DNA from: Bacteroidia bacterium
GTDB lineage: Bacteria > Bacteroidota > Bacteroidia > NS11-12g > UBA955
Reading direction: 5' to 3'
Assembly: GCA_020853295.1 (NCBI GenBank)
Contig: JADYZD010000279.1
Span: forward strand, 1-33,698
Length of the DNA stretch: 33,698 nucleotides
Shown here: positions 1 through 6,953 of the stretch, piece after piece
Layout of the letters: each line of letters opens with the position of its first letter
How positions within the stretch are numbered: the first letter of the stretch is position 1
Program-made: the position numbers and the translations under genes
The notes under the pieces: generated by a model
Told to the model about the DNA's origin: nothing
Seen by the model: the letters and a program-made list of their open reading frames with translations, nothing else
Database searches by the model: none

Positions 1-288
1 CTTGGGAAATCTATCAACCTCGGTTACATGGTTATACTTACCAATAATCTCAAGATACAAATCCTCGTGGTATGACAAACCCGTTTCTGGGTTTCGTGAA
101 AATGAAGCAAGTGTTAGAGTCAAGAAATCATCAAACACTGTGCGTAGATCATGCGAACCATCAAAACTCTCCAATAGACTTTGAAAGGATTCTTTTATTT
201 GTTTTTGTGCCATGTACAATTGTTTCATTGAGTATATGTCACAGGCACAATTGTCATAAGGCAGCTTTATTTCGGTAAACACCAACAT
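1..288 (-). CDS. N-6 adenine-specific DNA methylase, N-terminal fragment (runs off window)
   Basis: The minus strand is open from an ATG at 288 to base 1, giving 96 codons with no stop. The ORF track does not list it. The translation contains FDDFLTLTLASFSRNPETG followed by an EDLYLEIIGKY stretch. This matches the N-terminal helical segment of type I / N-6 DNA methylases common on Bacteroidota mobile elements, in which a VFDDFLT...FSRNP...EDLY pattern precedes the SAM-binding DPPxG region. The catalytic NPPY motif would lie beyond the window, so activity cannot be judged. Starts at 228 or 213 are also possible and would give the family's more usual N-terminus. It is divergent from the TcmP gene across a repeat-rich 400-bp gap and probably modifies DNA as part of a restriction or epigenetic function of the island. 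Confidence 0.7.
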   Translation of the reverse strand, partial: MLVFTEIKLPYDNCACDIYSMKQLYMAQKQIKESFQSLLESFDGSHDLRTVFDDFLTLTLASFSRNPETGLSYHEDLYLEIIGKYNHVTEVDRFPK

Positions 289-306
289 TGTTGACTGTTG
301 GCTACT

Positions 307-345
307 TATCCAGCCCATTCCACTAGAAACATAAAAGGCTGGATA
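307..345. repeat. 9-bp stem hairpin
   Basis: TATCCAGCC (307-315) and GGCTGGATA (337-345) are perfect inverted repeats around a 21-nt AT-rich loop. No U-tract follows on either strand, so it is not an obvious terminator. It sits just upstream of the methylase gene on the minus strand. Confidence 0.55.
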
Positions 346-347
346 GG

Positions 348-432
348 TACATAATGTCCATTATATAACGAGGTCATAGACCCGAAGCGCAAGCGGAGCC
401 CATCGGGTTGTTGTATGAATGTACATTATGTA
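348..432. repeat. 85-nt long imperfect hairpin with bulged base
   Basis: TACATAATGT (348-357) pairs perfectly with ACATTATGTA (423-432). After one mismatch the stem continues through about 12 more pairs (359-370 with 409-421), with two G-T pairs and one bulged G at 417. An inner stem follows, ACCCGA (380-385) with TCGGGT (403-408). The total is near 28 pairs. The two-part stem with an extrahelical base recalls folded recombination sites such as attC, but the R-box consensus is not met and no integron integrase is in the window. Confidence 0.6.
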
Positions 433-494
433 AAGTAGAGTAAACCAACGAATGAAATGTAAAGGGAAACGAAGCCGGCCAATTGGGTTTCCCG

Positions 495-554
495 GGTCTT
501 ATTGTGAAAATATCAAGTCAGGCCGGTGGGTGGGAAATATTTTCGAATGAGACC
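495..554. repeat. 17-bp interrupted hairpin
   Basis: GGTCTTATT (495-503) pairs with AATGAGACC (546-554) with one G-T pair, and GAAAATAT (506-513) pairs perfectly with ATATTTTC (537-544). The loop is 23 nt and rich in G. With the other hairpins it makes this gap unusually structured. It is not followed by a U-tract. Confidence 0.55.
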
Positions 555-692
555 AAATTTCAAGAGTTGGTTTCAACAGTCAACGCCGATTCCGCATTAA
601 TGGGATTCTATTAAAATTCTATCAACTAGAGAATTACATTTTGGAAGAATCTATTCCATCCATATTTCCATCCTTACAGTTTACTTTTTTAC

Positions 693-700
693 TATCTTTG
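693..700 (+). promoter_or_regulatory. Bacteroidota -7 box for the TcmP operon
   Basis: TATCTTTG fits the TAnnTTTG -7 consensus of the Bacteroidota housekeeping sigma factor and lies 13 nt before the ATG at 714. No good -33 TTTG/TTGC element is seen at the standard 19-nt spacing, so the call is moderate. Confidence 0.45.
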
Positions 701-713
701 AAATTTTAGTCTC

Positions 714-1868
714 ATGTCTGAAAGCAAATTTTTTGAACACCAAACTATTTCGTCAAAAATCAAAGCCGAAATAGTATCTAATTACTTTCCAAAATATTGC
801 AATATCATTGTTGCGAAACATAAGCCTAAACAATTACGCTACATTGATTTATTCGCTGGACCTGGAATATACGAAGATGGGAGTGAAAGTACTCCTATTC
901 TAATAGCTCGCAACTGCCTATATAATCAATATCTCAGAGACAATGTTTGGTTCATATTTAACGATATGGAACACTGTAATACTTTGAAAAGTAATTTCAT
1001 GGAACAATTCCCAGAAGGGACTTTTAAAATCTCTCCATTCTTTAACAATCTTAAGGTTGGTGAAGCGCATAGAATTACTGATTTTCTCGTAAAATCAACA
1101 ATGATAAACGGACGAAATGAATCACCTTCAGTGCTTTTCATTGATCCGTTTGGGTATAAGGGTATAGAGACCAAGGTTCTTGCAGAATTCTTAAAAAATT
1201 GGGGTAATGAGATATTTTTATTCGTAAATACTAAAAGAATTCATCCTGCACTTGAAAATGACAAGTTTGAGGATTTAATGAAACAACTTTTTCCAACACA
1301 ATTAGAAAAAATAAAAGTAGATAGACGATATAAGTCCACAGTCATCGAAAGACTAAATTTGATAATAGATGCTCTTGGAGAAGAGTATAAAATATTACTA
1401 GACACAAACAATTTATTTTATACGGCTTTTAAGTTCCAAGAAGAGGACAGTGATGGAACAAGTCACTATATTCTTCATTTTACAAAAGGTGTAAGAGGTT
1501 TTGATTTGATCAAAACCATTTACAACGACTTTGCGAATGTCGGCACGTTCTTTGACGGTAAAAATACATATACTTTTGACGCAAAGAAATACGGTAAAGA
1601 TGTCGTAGAACTGTTTGACCAAAATGCAGAAAATATAAAACAACTAAAAGCAGACATATTTAGCAATTTCAAGGGTAAAACAATAAAAGCTATTGATTTA
1701 TTTGATAAATTCCACACAAAACACTTATTCAGTAGAGCCCATTATACTCAAGCGTTAAGAGAACTTGTTACCGATGGTCTTTTATCATCAAGATTTACTG
1801 ACAACAAAAGCCATAGTGTTTCTGTTTTAATTTCCAAAGATTGCGAACTAACTTTCAAAAATGGCTAA
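714..1868 (+). CDS. tcmP: Three-Cys-motif partner protein (TcmP family)
   Basis: The protein has 384 residues. Near residue 43 it has YIDLFAGPG, like motif I of SAM-dependent methyltransferases, followed by [20 protein letters not shown] near residue 141 occupies the place of a motif-IV loop. These features mark the TcmP family, named because it nearly always neighbours a three-cysteine protein of the Gp37/Gp68 type. That is exactly what follows here, with an 8-bp overlap (the ATG at 1861 precedes the stop at 1866-1868), so the two are translationally coupled. The C-terminal third (from about residue 290) looks like a small helical, winged-helix-like domain. The biochemical role of the family is not established. 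A nucleic-acid or protein modification role together with the partner is inference from the fold motif and from its frequent occurrence on mobile elements. Confidence 0.85.
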   Translation: MSESKFFEHQTISSKIKAEIVSNYFPKYCNIIVAKHKPKQLRYIDLFAGPGIYEDGSESTPILIARNCLYNQYLRDNVWFIFNDMEHCNTLKSNFMEQFPEGTFKISPFFNNLKVGEAHRITDFLVKSTMINGRNESPSVLFIDPFGYKGIETKVLAEFLKNWGNEIFLFVNTKRIHPALENDKFEDLMKQLFPTQLEKIKVDRRYKSTVIERLNLIIDALGEEYKILLDTNNLFYTAFKFQEEDSDGTSHYILHFTKGVRGFDLIKTIYNDFANVGTFFDGKNTYTFDAKKYGKDVVELFDQNAENIKQLKADIFSNFKGKTIKAIDLFDKFHTKHLFSRAHYTQALRELVTDGLLSSRFTDNKSHSVSVLISKDCELTFKNG

Positions 1869-2568
1869 TTCCTCCATTGAATGGACTGAAATGACCTGGA
1901 ACCCAACCACTGGTTGTACAAAGGTTTCAGACGGCTGCAAGTTCTGCTATGCCGAAATAATGACTAGGAGACTAAAAGCTATGGGACAAGAAAAATACAA
2001 GTATGGATTCAAAGTTGTAAGAACCCACCCTGATACTTTGTTAATTCCATATACCTGGACAAGCCCTAAAACAGTGTTTGTGAATTCAATGAGTGACTTA
2101 TTTCATGAAGATGTCCCATTAGAGTTTATAAAGGATGTTTTCAAAGTAATGAATGATAACAAACAACACATTTTTCAAGTATTAACAAAACGGTCCGAAA
2201 GGCTAGCAGAAATACACAAAGAACTCAAGTGGACAAAGAATATCTGGATGGGAGTATCTGTCGAGAATGAAAAAGTTTTAAGCCGAATTGAGGATCTAAG
2301 AAAAACAAGAGCTAAAATAAAATTCCTCTCCCTCGAACCGCTAATAGGACCATTAAATAATTTAAATCTGTCAAAGATAAATTGGGTAATTGTCGGTGGA
2401 GAAAGTGGTTTCAAGCCAAGAAAAATGGAATCAGAATGGGTACTGAATATCCTTAAACAATGTGAGAAGGCTAATGTTCCATTCTTTTTTAAACAATGGG
2501 GTGGTAAAAATAAGAAAGCAGCAGGCAGAATTCTAAATGGGCGTACATATGATAATATGCCTACATAA
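1861..2568 (+). CDS. Gp37/Gp68-family (DUF5131) three-cysteine protein
   Basis: The protein has 235 residues. The N-terminal [20 protein letters not shown] contains C19, C26 and C29 in a CX6CX2C arrangement, the three-Cys motif of the phage Gp37/Gp68 family, related to radical-SAM-like iron-sulfur binding loops. Other family hallmarks are [43 protein letters not shown] and the terminal PFFFKQWGG. Length is close to the usual 230-260, so the gene looks intact. It overlaps tcmP and ends just before a terminator, forming a two-gene operon. The reaction catalysed is unknown; the cysteines suggest a 4Fe-4S cluster. Such pairs occur in phages and islands, so a role in phage-host conflict is plausible but unproven. 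Confidence 0.85.
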   Translation: MANSSIEWTEMTWNPTTGCTKVSDGCKFCYAEIMTRRLKAMGQEKYKYGFKVVRTHPDTLLIPYTWTSPKTVFVNSMSDLFHEDVPLEFIKDVFKVMNDNKQHIFQVLTKRSERLAEIHKELKWTKNIWMGVSVENEKVLSRIEDLRKTRAKIKFLSLEPLIGPLNNLNLSKINWVIVGGESGFKPRKMESEWVLNILKQCEKANVPFFFKQWGGKNKKAAGRILNGRTYDNMPT

Positions 2569-2608
2569 AAAAGAGGCTGCCAATTTATTTGGGACAGCCT
2601 CTAAAATT
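2567..2608 (-). terminator. Terminator between convergent operons
   Basis: AGAGGCTG (2572-2579) pairs with CAGCCTCT (2595-2602), extended by CCAA/TTGG. On the minus strand the stem is followed by six Ts, making a good intrinsic terminator for the leftward HD operon. On the plus strand the downstream tract is weaker. It separates the TcmP pair from the HD pair. Confidence 0.75.
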
Positions 2609-2611
2609 TAA

Positions 2612-2914
2612 TTAAAGTTCTACACTTTGCTTTGCGTTTTTAAATGATAACTCACCTTTGGGTGTCATTACAAAGTTGTCGTCACTTTTAATAATAACGT
2701 TGCGTTCCAACAATACATCAATGTATTCGAATGATAATATACCAGGAGGAAAAGCAAAAATTCTTTCATTCGAATCTATAAAAGAATATAGATCACTGAT
2801 TGGTAACGGTTGGTTTTCGGAAATGTGTTTTAAGATACAGTACTTTGTGTACTCATACCTGGTTGCCTCTCTATTAATGTTTGGAGGCATTTGAAGAACT
2901 GTTGCTGGGCTCAT
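2612..2914 (-). CDS. Small winged-helix-like partner of the HD protein
   Basis: The protein has 100 residues and I do not recognise a named family. The pattern of helices (YEYTKYCILKHISE, ISDLYSFID), then a hydrophobic stretch and a strand pair near the end (IIKSDDNFVMTPKGELSF), resembles a winged helix-turn-helix of the kind that ends in a VxLTxKG-like wing. It starts 10 nt after the stop of the HD-domain gene on the same strand and is followed by a terminator, so the two form an operon. It may bind nucleic acid or act as the regulator or specificity partner of the HD enzyme; this is inference. Confidence 0.6.
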   Translation of the reverse strand: MSPATVLQMPPNINREATRYEYTKYCILKHISENQPLPISDLYSFIDSNERIFAFPPGILSFEYIDVLLERNVIIKSDDNFVMTPKGELSFKNAKQSVEL

Positions 2915-2924
2915 ATTTTTAGTA

Positions 2925-4763
2925 TTAATTTGTTTGACTTTGTTGATTTACTATTAATTGTACAATAAAGTCATTAAAAATGCTACTGCACTTTTGATGA
3001 TACTCCCTATCTGACCGAACCTTGTTTTTCACAAAAAAAAGTCTTGGATTAACTACATTTCGGGTTGTTTCCTTCAATGATCTGAGATAAATCGAAATAT
3101 CAGAGACATGCACAAGACCATTCTTAGTAAATATTTCGACTGGTTCTTTATCTTTAAAGATTTTTGGAGTACAATCGGCTATAAACAACTCTATTCCACA
3201 TTCTGATTCCAGAATATTTTTTAATTTATCATATTGCTCAGATTCCAAATTTAACAAATCATTAATGATCTCAATTATTTTATTCTCCATCTTTTCGAAA
3301 GAAATTCCATATTCATTAATCAGTCGGCTTTCAATAGTATCCAAAGAATATTGTATATCGCTTTCTCTCTTCCACAAAGGTACAATATGTTCAATTTTTC
3401 TATATAATACTACCTCTAGTAATTCATTCAAATTGTCATTACGTATTTCCTTTTTTGTACAATCATGGTATATATTCTGCAACAATGCACGTAGCCAATT
3501 ATCATCATAATATTCATAATTATATTTACTTAAAATACACTCATGTGCCTGATTCTTTGCCTCGCAAGTAATAAAACCCGATATTTGCAATCGTTGAATA
3601 ATATCACGCTCTTTTCCCTGAGAATAAATATCAAATAATTTTCTAATTAACAACTCTAAAGCTTTATCACAGCGCAATACATTGTGATGATGAATAATAT
3701 ATTTATACATCAAATACCTTTGATGAAAAAACTCTTCTATGGCCGACTGAGCCTGTGGCTTTAAAACTATTTTAAATTGTTCATTTTCTAAATGTAGTTT
3801 AATTGATTCCAAAATCCTATCCAAATCAATTGCTCCCAACTCTGATGATGAAGACTTTGGGTCACGTATACAATAATCTAAACGGTCAGCATCTAACTCA
3901 CTTGAAATTATAGTATGCAAACAACTAATAATTGAGTCTAACAGATTCAATGACTTTTCAGGTCCATGTTTACCTTTATTCAATACAAAAATCACTTTTG
4001 ATAAATGAAGACATGCCTTGTTTATATCACCATTAATTTTTAAACCCATTATTATATCAATACCTTTCATCTCATGAAGAGGTAATTTATACGGGGAATA
4101 AATACCAAGAGTTCTTAGGTTTTCATTAAATTTTGCATTAACAATAGTAAGATTGTTAGAAATGATATCAGATTCTTCTGCCAATTTATTTTTTTCTACA
4201 TATCCTTCTAAGGCATATTCAAACAGATGACTAAAAGGATAATGTCCTATATCATGCGCAATGCACGCAATCCTAACAGACTGCCACAATATATTCAAAA
4301 GTGCTATTTCCTCTTGAACATTTAAATCATTAGCACCAGAATCAAAAATTGGATGAGTTATACTTGCAATATTACCAAACTCACTCCCCCATTCAGAAAA
4401 TAATGACCCAATTGGACTAATTGCATTTGTCTTACTGGCAACTAATTCTCTGGCAACCCTCAAAAATTTCAATAACGTTTCATCTTCAGCATTTTCTACT
4501 GCTTGCTTAAACATTTGTCCACCCAGATGCATAACACCTAGTGAGTGACAAAATCTATCAGAATGATTTGAGGCATACGTATAGTACACCAAAGAATTTT
4601 GGCCAACGAAACGAAGTCTTTGAAAAATAGGGTTCTCGATTATTTGTTTTTCAAGAGGGGTAATGTGAATATACCCGTGAATATTGTCTTTAAACACACT
4701 CACCTTTGTATTACCCTCGTTTTTCATTCCTCTGACCCTAATTAAAACGCTAATATTGCCCAT
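2925..4763 (-). CDS. HD-domain phosphohydrolase (SAMHD1/dGTPase-like)
   Basis: The protein has 612 residues. The N-terminal FKDNIHGYIHITPLEKQII and QRLRF segments and the metal-site series HSLGVMHL (H73), IAHDIGHYPFSH (the HD pair near residue 170) and ELDADRLDYCIRD (near 300) are those of the YdjH/SAMHD1-type HD superfamily, which hydrolyses nucleotides or deoxynucleotides. The remaining ~300 residues are charged and helical and not recognised. A second ATG at 4727 would remove 12 residues and begin at MKNEGNT, which is also plausible. The ligands H..HD..D are all present, so an active enzyme is expected. dNTP-depleting HD enzymes are known anti-phage effectors, and the position among other defence genes fits that, but the substrate cannot be read from sequence. 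Confidence 0.8.
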   Translation of the reverse strand: MGNISVLIRVRGMKNEGNTKVSVFKDNIHGYIHITPLEKQIIENPIFQRLRFVGQNSLVYYTYASNHSDRFCHSLGVMHLGGQMFKQAVENAEDETLLKFLRVARELVASKTNAISPIGSLFSEWGSEFGNIASITHPIFDSGANDLNVQEEIALLNILWQSVRIACIAHDIGHYPFSHLFEYALEGYVEKNKLAEESDIISNNLTIVNAKFNENLRTLGIYSPYKLPLHEMKGIDIIMGLKINGDINKACLHLSKVIFVLNKGKHGPEKSLNLLDSIISCLHTIISSELDADRLDYCIRDPKSSSSELGAIDLDRILESIKLHLENEQFKIVLKPQAQSAIEEFFHQRYLMYKYIIHHHNVLRCDKALELLIRKLFDIYSQGKERDIIQRLQISGFITCEAKNQAHECILSKYNYEYYDDNWLRALLQNIYHDCTKKEIRNDNLNELLEVVLYRKIEHIVPLWKRESDIQYSLDTIESRLINEYGISFEKMENKIIEIINDLLNLESEQYDKLKNILESECGIELFIADCTPKIFKDKEPVEIFTKNGLVHVSDISIYLRSLKETTRNVVNPRLFFVKNKVRSDREYHQKCSSIFNDFIVQLIVNQQSQTN

Positions 4764-4766
4764 ACT

Positions 4767-5078
4767 TTATACAAGTTCACCATAGAAGTTTTCAACACTT
4801 GTTGATTCTGGTGTTTTAGGGGTATCTTTCTGCAATGCTATAAGTCTCCTCCAAAGCGGACAGTTCCAGAAATACTGGGTGGGCAATAAAATGTGGTTTA
4901 GCCGCAATGGGTAAGGAAAACTCTTTAAGACAAACGGTGTCGCGTGAGCAGCCGTTTGGTTTAATGTGTTTTCGTGTGGGTGAATAAATTGATTGAGTAA
5001 TTCAAAGTCAGGGATACTTATGCTGGAAAGGATTGGAAGCAAAGGATCCTGGCGCGAATACGCAAATGAATTTATCAC
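4767..5078 (-). CDS. Doubtful 103-aa ORF upstream of the HD gene
   Basis: The ORF is open for 103 codons and ends 3 nt before the ATG of the HD gene on the same strand, which is the spacing of an operon partner. The translation (MINSFAYSRQDPLLPILSS...) is rich in Pro, Leu and Phe and shows no motif I recognise. It could be a chance ORF, a relic, or a small leader gene of the HD operon. The rest of 4764-5186 shows nothing else clear. Confidence 0.25.
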   Translation of the reverse strand: MINSFAYSRQDPLLPILSSISIPDFELLNQFIHPHENTLNQTAAHATPFVLKSFPYPLRLNHILLPTQYFWNCPLWRRLIALQKDTPKTPESTSVENFYGELV

Positions 5079-5186
5079 CTTTGGGCGTGCTGGGTAAATT
5101 CCTTTAAAAAGGGTGGGTATAAATTAATTTCTTAAAACCTGTTAACTCCTAATTGTATTTTTAATATTTTTGGAGAAACAATAATT

Positions 5187-5582
5187 ATGACTACACTTTT
5201 TGAAACCCTAAATGGCCTATTTGGTGGAAAGGCACCACGTATTTTGCGCGCGTATTTATTGCGTGGAGTTATTACACCCAGCTTAAAAGCCCAAATCACC
5301 AAAAACATTGCAACAATCTTAGCCAAGAACCCAAGAAAACACTTCAAGTTTGGCAAAACAGGCAATGAACATGCACGGGCAAAGGACTTTGACGACTACA
5401 AAATAGCACCCTATACAAAAATGTACTTGCTCTACACCTCAACCGTTGAGAGTCGAGTAAGTGAACTTGAAATCTACTACATCCGCAAATACAAGGAACT
5501 GAGCTTGTGTGATAACAAAAGTGAAGCCAATCACAAAATGGACCAGCGCAATGGACGATTCTATTTATATATGGTTATTTAG
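5187..5582 (+). CDS. Hypothetical protein, possibly GIY-YIG-related
   Basis: The protein has 131 residues. The C-terminal half has YLLYTSTVESRVSELEIYYIRKYK, then a CDNKSEANHKM stretch and RFYLYMVI. This vaguely resembles the end of small GIY-YIG-like proteins, where a glutamate-containing helix (ELEIYYIRKY) is followed by an asparagine-rich loop and a final strand. The GIY and YIG strands themselves are not evident, so nuclease activity is not claimed. TTTTGGAGAAAC lies a short way upstream and could be a ribosome site. It stands alone on the plus strand, convergent with the Abi gene, and is likely an island cargo gene. Confidence 0.5.
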   Translation: MTTLFETLNGLFGGKAPRILRAYLLRGVITPSLKAQITKNIATILAKNPRKHFKFGKTGNEHARAKDFDDYKIAPYTKMYLLYTSTVESRVSELEIYYIRKYKELSLCDNKSEANHKMDQRNGRFYLYMVI

Positions 5583-5662
5583 ATATACGCTATCTATCTG
5601 AAATTTTAGTGCAATACATTAATCTGATACCTAAAACAAGGTAACTAGAGAACTCTAAAAAC

Positions 5663-6604
5663 CTATTCTATCCAAAATTCATCAGTCAACCAATCAATAG
5701 GAAAACCCATTTGTTCAATATTTATTTCTGAATATTTTCTAATTAAATTAATAAGCTCTGATCTAAAAAGATAGAAATGCCCTGTTGACTTTAATAGATA
5801 CAAAAGAACACAAATATTTGGGTACAGTCGATGAGATTTAGTAAACCGAGGAAAATTGCCAATATTCTTTTTGGGAATAGTGGGTATTGCATGAAAATGG
5901 GAATCCCACAATCTACTGTGGTGCGCACAAATATTACGAACAAGAGAGATACAATGAACCCAACTTGCCAGAACATCTGGATCAAGGATTCCAAAATGTT
6001 TAGATATTTCCTTCTTAGGATAATAAAGAGTATTGGCGTTTTCATACAATTTAGAAATTAAACCAAAAGTAAGATTCTCAAATGAGAACCAAGATGGAGG
6101 ATTCTTCGGGGGATCATACTTTTTAAAATAGTTTCTAATCTGTGGATCCGTTTGTTTTGAACGCTTAACTTGAGATTTCAAATGCTCACAGTGTTCAAAA
6201 TGAAGATGTGGCTTTTTGAAGTACGTATCATATTCAAACCACCAAGCAATAGGTCTTTTCTCAGGAAACTGCAATTTCTCAAATTCAGAATAATAGTAAC
6301 TGAACGTAGTCCTAAAAGCAACTTCAAATTTCTCTATAGCCTTAAATAACAAATGTTTCAGTTCTGCATCAAACTCATAAACATATACGATATCTTCCCA
6401 TTTTGTACTGGTATTAAATCCATGATTTGAATCATGCATGATCTGGTATCTAAACATGTAAGGCTTGACGCGAGCATAACTAACATTAAAAAGAAATTTT
6501 CTAACTTCATTTTTATCCTCAATAATCAATCCACGTTCAAGCAATTGCTGAATCTGTTCTTCGATATTCTTATGTTCTTTAGGAAACGGTATTTTATCAG
6601 ACAT
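5663..6604 (-). CDS. Abi_2-family abortive infection protein (HEPN toxin)
   Basis: The protein has 313 residues from the ATG at 6604 (MSDKIPFPKEHKN). The ORF track adds nine residues, but those overlap the U-tract of the upstream terminator. It has the Abi_2 (AbiD/AbiF-like) layout: a start with a two-helix region (IEEQIQQLLERGLIIED), then YARVKPYMFRYQ, WEDIVYVYEFDAELKHLLFKAIEKFEVAFRTTF, and the late VRNICAHHSRLWD, a HEPN-type RX4H motif. HEPN Abi proteins are thought to be RNases that arrest growth when phage infect. It is transcribed leftward behind a Bacteroidota promoter (6755-6785) and a structured leader ending in a terminator 12 nt before the start codon. That arrangement suggests RNA control of the toxin. 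Confidence 0.85.
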   Translation of the reverse strand: MSDKIPFPKEHKNIEEQIQQLLERGLIIEDKNEVRKFLFNVSYARVKPYMFRYQIMHDSNHGFNTSTKWEDIVYVYEFDAELKHLLFKAIEKFEVAFRTTFSYYYSEFEKLQFPEKRPIAWWFEYDTYFKKPHLHFEHCEHLKSQVKRSKQTDPQIRNYFKKYDPPKNPPSWFSFENLTFGLISKLYENANTLYYPKKEISKHFGILDPDVLASWVHCISLVRNICAHHSRLWDSHFHAIPTIPKKNIGNFPRFTKSHRLYPNICVLLYLLKSTGHFYLFRSELINLIRKYSEINIEQMGFPIDWLTDEFWIE

Positions 6605-6615
6605 AATGCACCCAT

Positions 6616-6749
6616 AAAAAAAGAGACCCACCCATATTGCGCATTCACATTTGTGTCTAGGCGTGGGTGGGTACTATTATCTTCAAACTAACAACAAGTC
6701 TGATTACTGGAATCCACAACTTATCGTATGTCTTGTATTTTGTAAAAAG
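6616..6749 (-). ncRNA. Candidate structured small RNA upstream of the Abi_2 toxin
   Basis: Between the abi promoter and the abi start codon lies about 130 nt with no ORF that ends in an intrinsic terminator. ACCCACCCA and TGGGTGGGT (plus-strand 6626-6634 and 6664-6672) form a perfect 9-bp stem. Inside it CGC/GCG and CAC/GTG pair again, and seven Ts (minus strand, 6622-6616) follow directly. The 5' part also offers an ACAAG/CTTGT pairing. The layout promoter, short structured RNA, terminator, toxin is that of type III toxin-antitoxin loci such as ToxIN and AbiQ. No short tandem repeats are visible, so if it is an antitoxin it is not of the ToxI repeat kind. An attenuated leader is the alternative. 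Confidence 0.55.
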
Positions 6750-6754
6750 GACGG

Positions 6755-6785
6755 CAAAAGTAATATTTTAAAAGCTCATATGCAA
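6755..6785 (-). promoter_or_regulatory. Bacteroidota promoter of the abi RNA/toxin unit
   Basis: On the minus strand TTGC (6785-6782), a 19-nt spacer and TACTTTTG (6762-6755) match the -33/-7 pattern TTTG-N19-TAnnTTTG closely. Transcription should start near 6749, about 145 nt before the abi ATG. Confidence 0.7.
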
Positions 6786-6953
6786 GCTCATTGCTAACTT
6801 TTTTATATCTCTCTTATATTCAATGATATAGAAAAGTGCATAGACTGTAAATATTGACAGTTTTACATAAAAGTAGCATAAAATGCTGCACCCTGTACCA
6901 TGAAGTCAGGTTGGCAAATTTTCTAAAACCACACTTTTTCCACACAAATCGTC

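Larger units (their letters stand above)
290..584. repeat. Segment bounded by 11-bp perfect inverted repeats
   Basis: GTTGACTGTTG at 290-300 is the exact reverse complement of CAACAGTCAAC at 574-584. The 295-bp interval between the methylase start and the TcmP promoter region also holds three further hairpins, listed separately. No ORF of note lies inside. No clear target-site duplication flanks the repeats. It could be a small non-autonomous element or a cluster of protein-binding or recombination sites. Confidence 0.5.

Noticed and set aside
348-432. Possible integron attC site
   Set aside because: The two-part stem and the bulged base are attC-like, but the outer boxes do not fit RYYYAAC/GTTRRRY, pairing runs far outside the boxes, and no integron integrase or cassette array is visible.
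699-5611. 12-bp repeat TGAAATTTTAGT at ~699-710 and ~5600-5611 flanking the TcmP and HD operons
   Set aside because: It is short and AT-rich and overlaps a -7 box at one end, so chance is a good explanation; I see no recombination signature around it.
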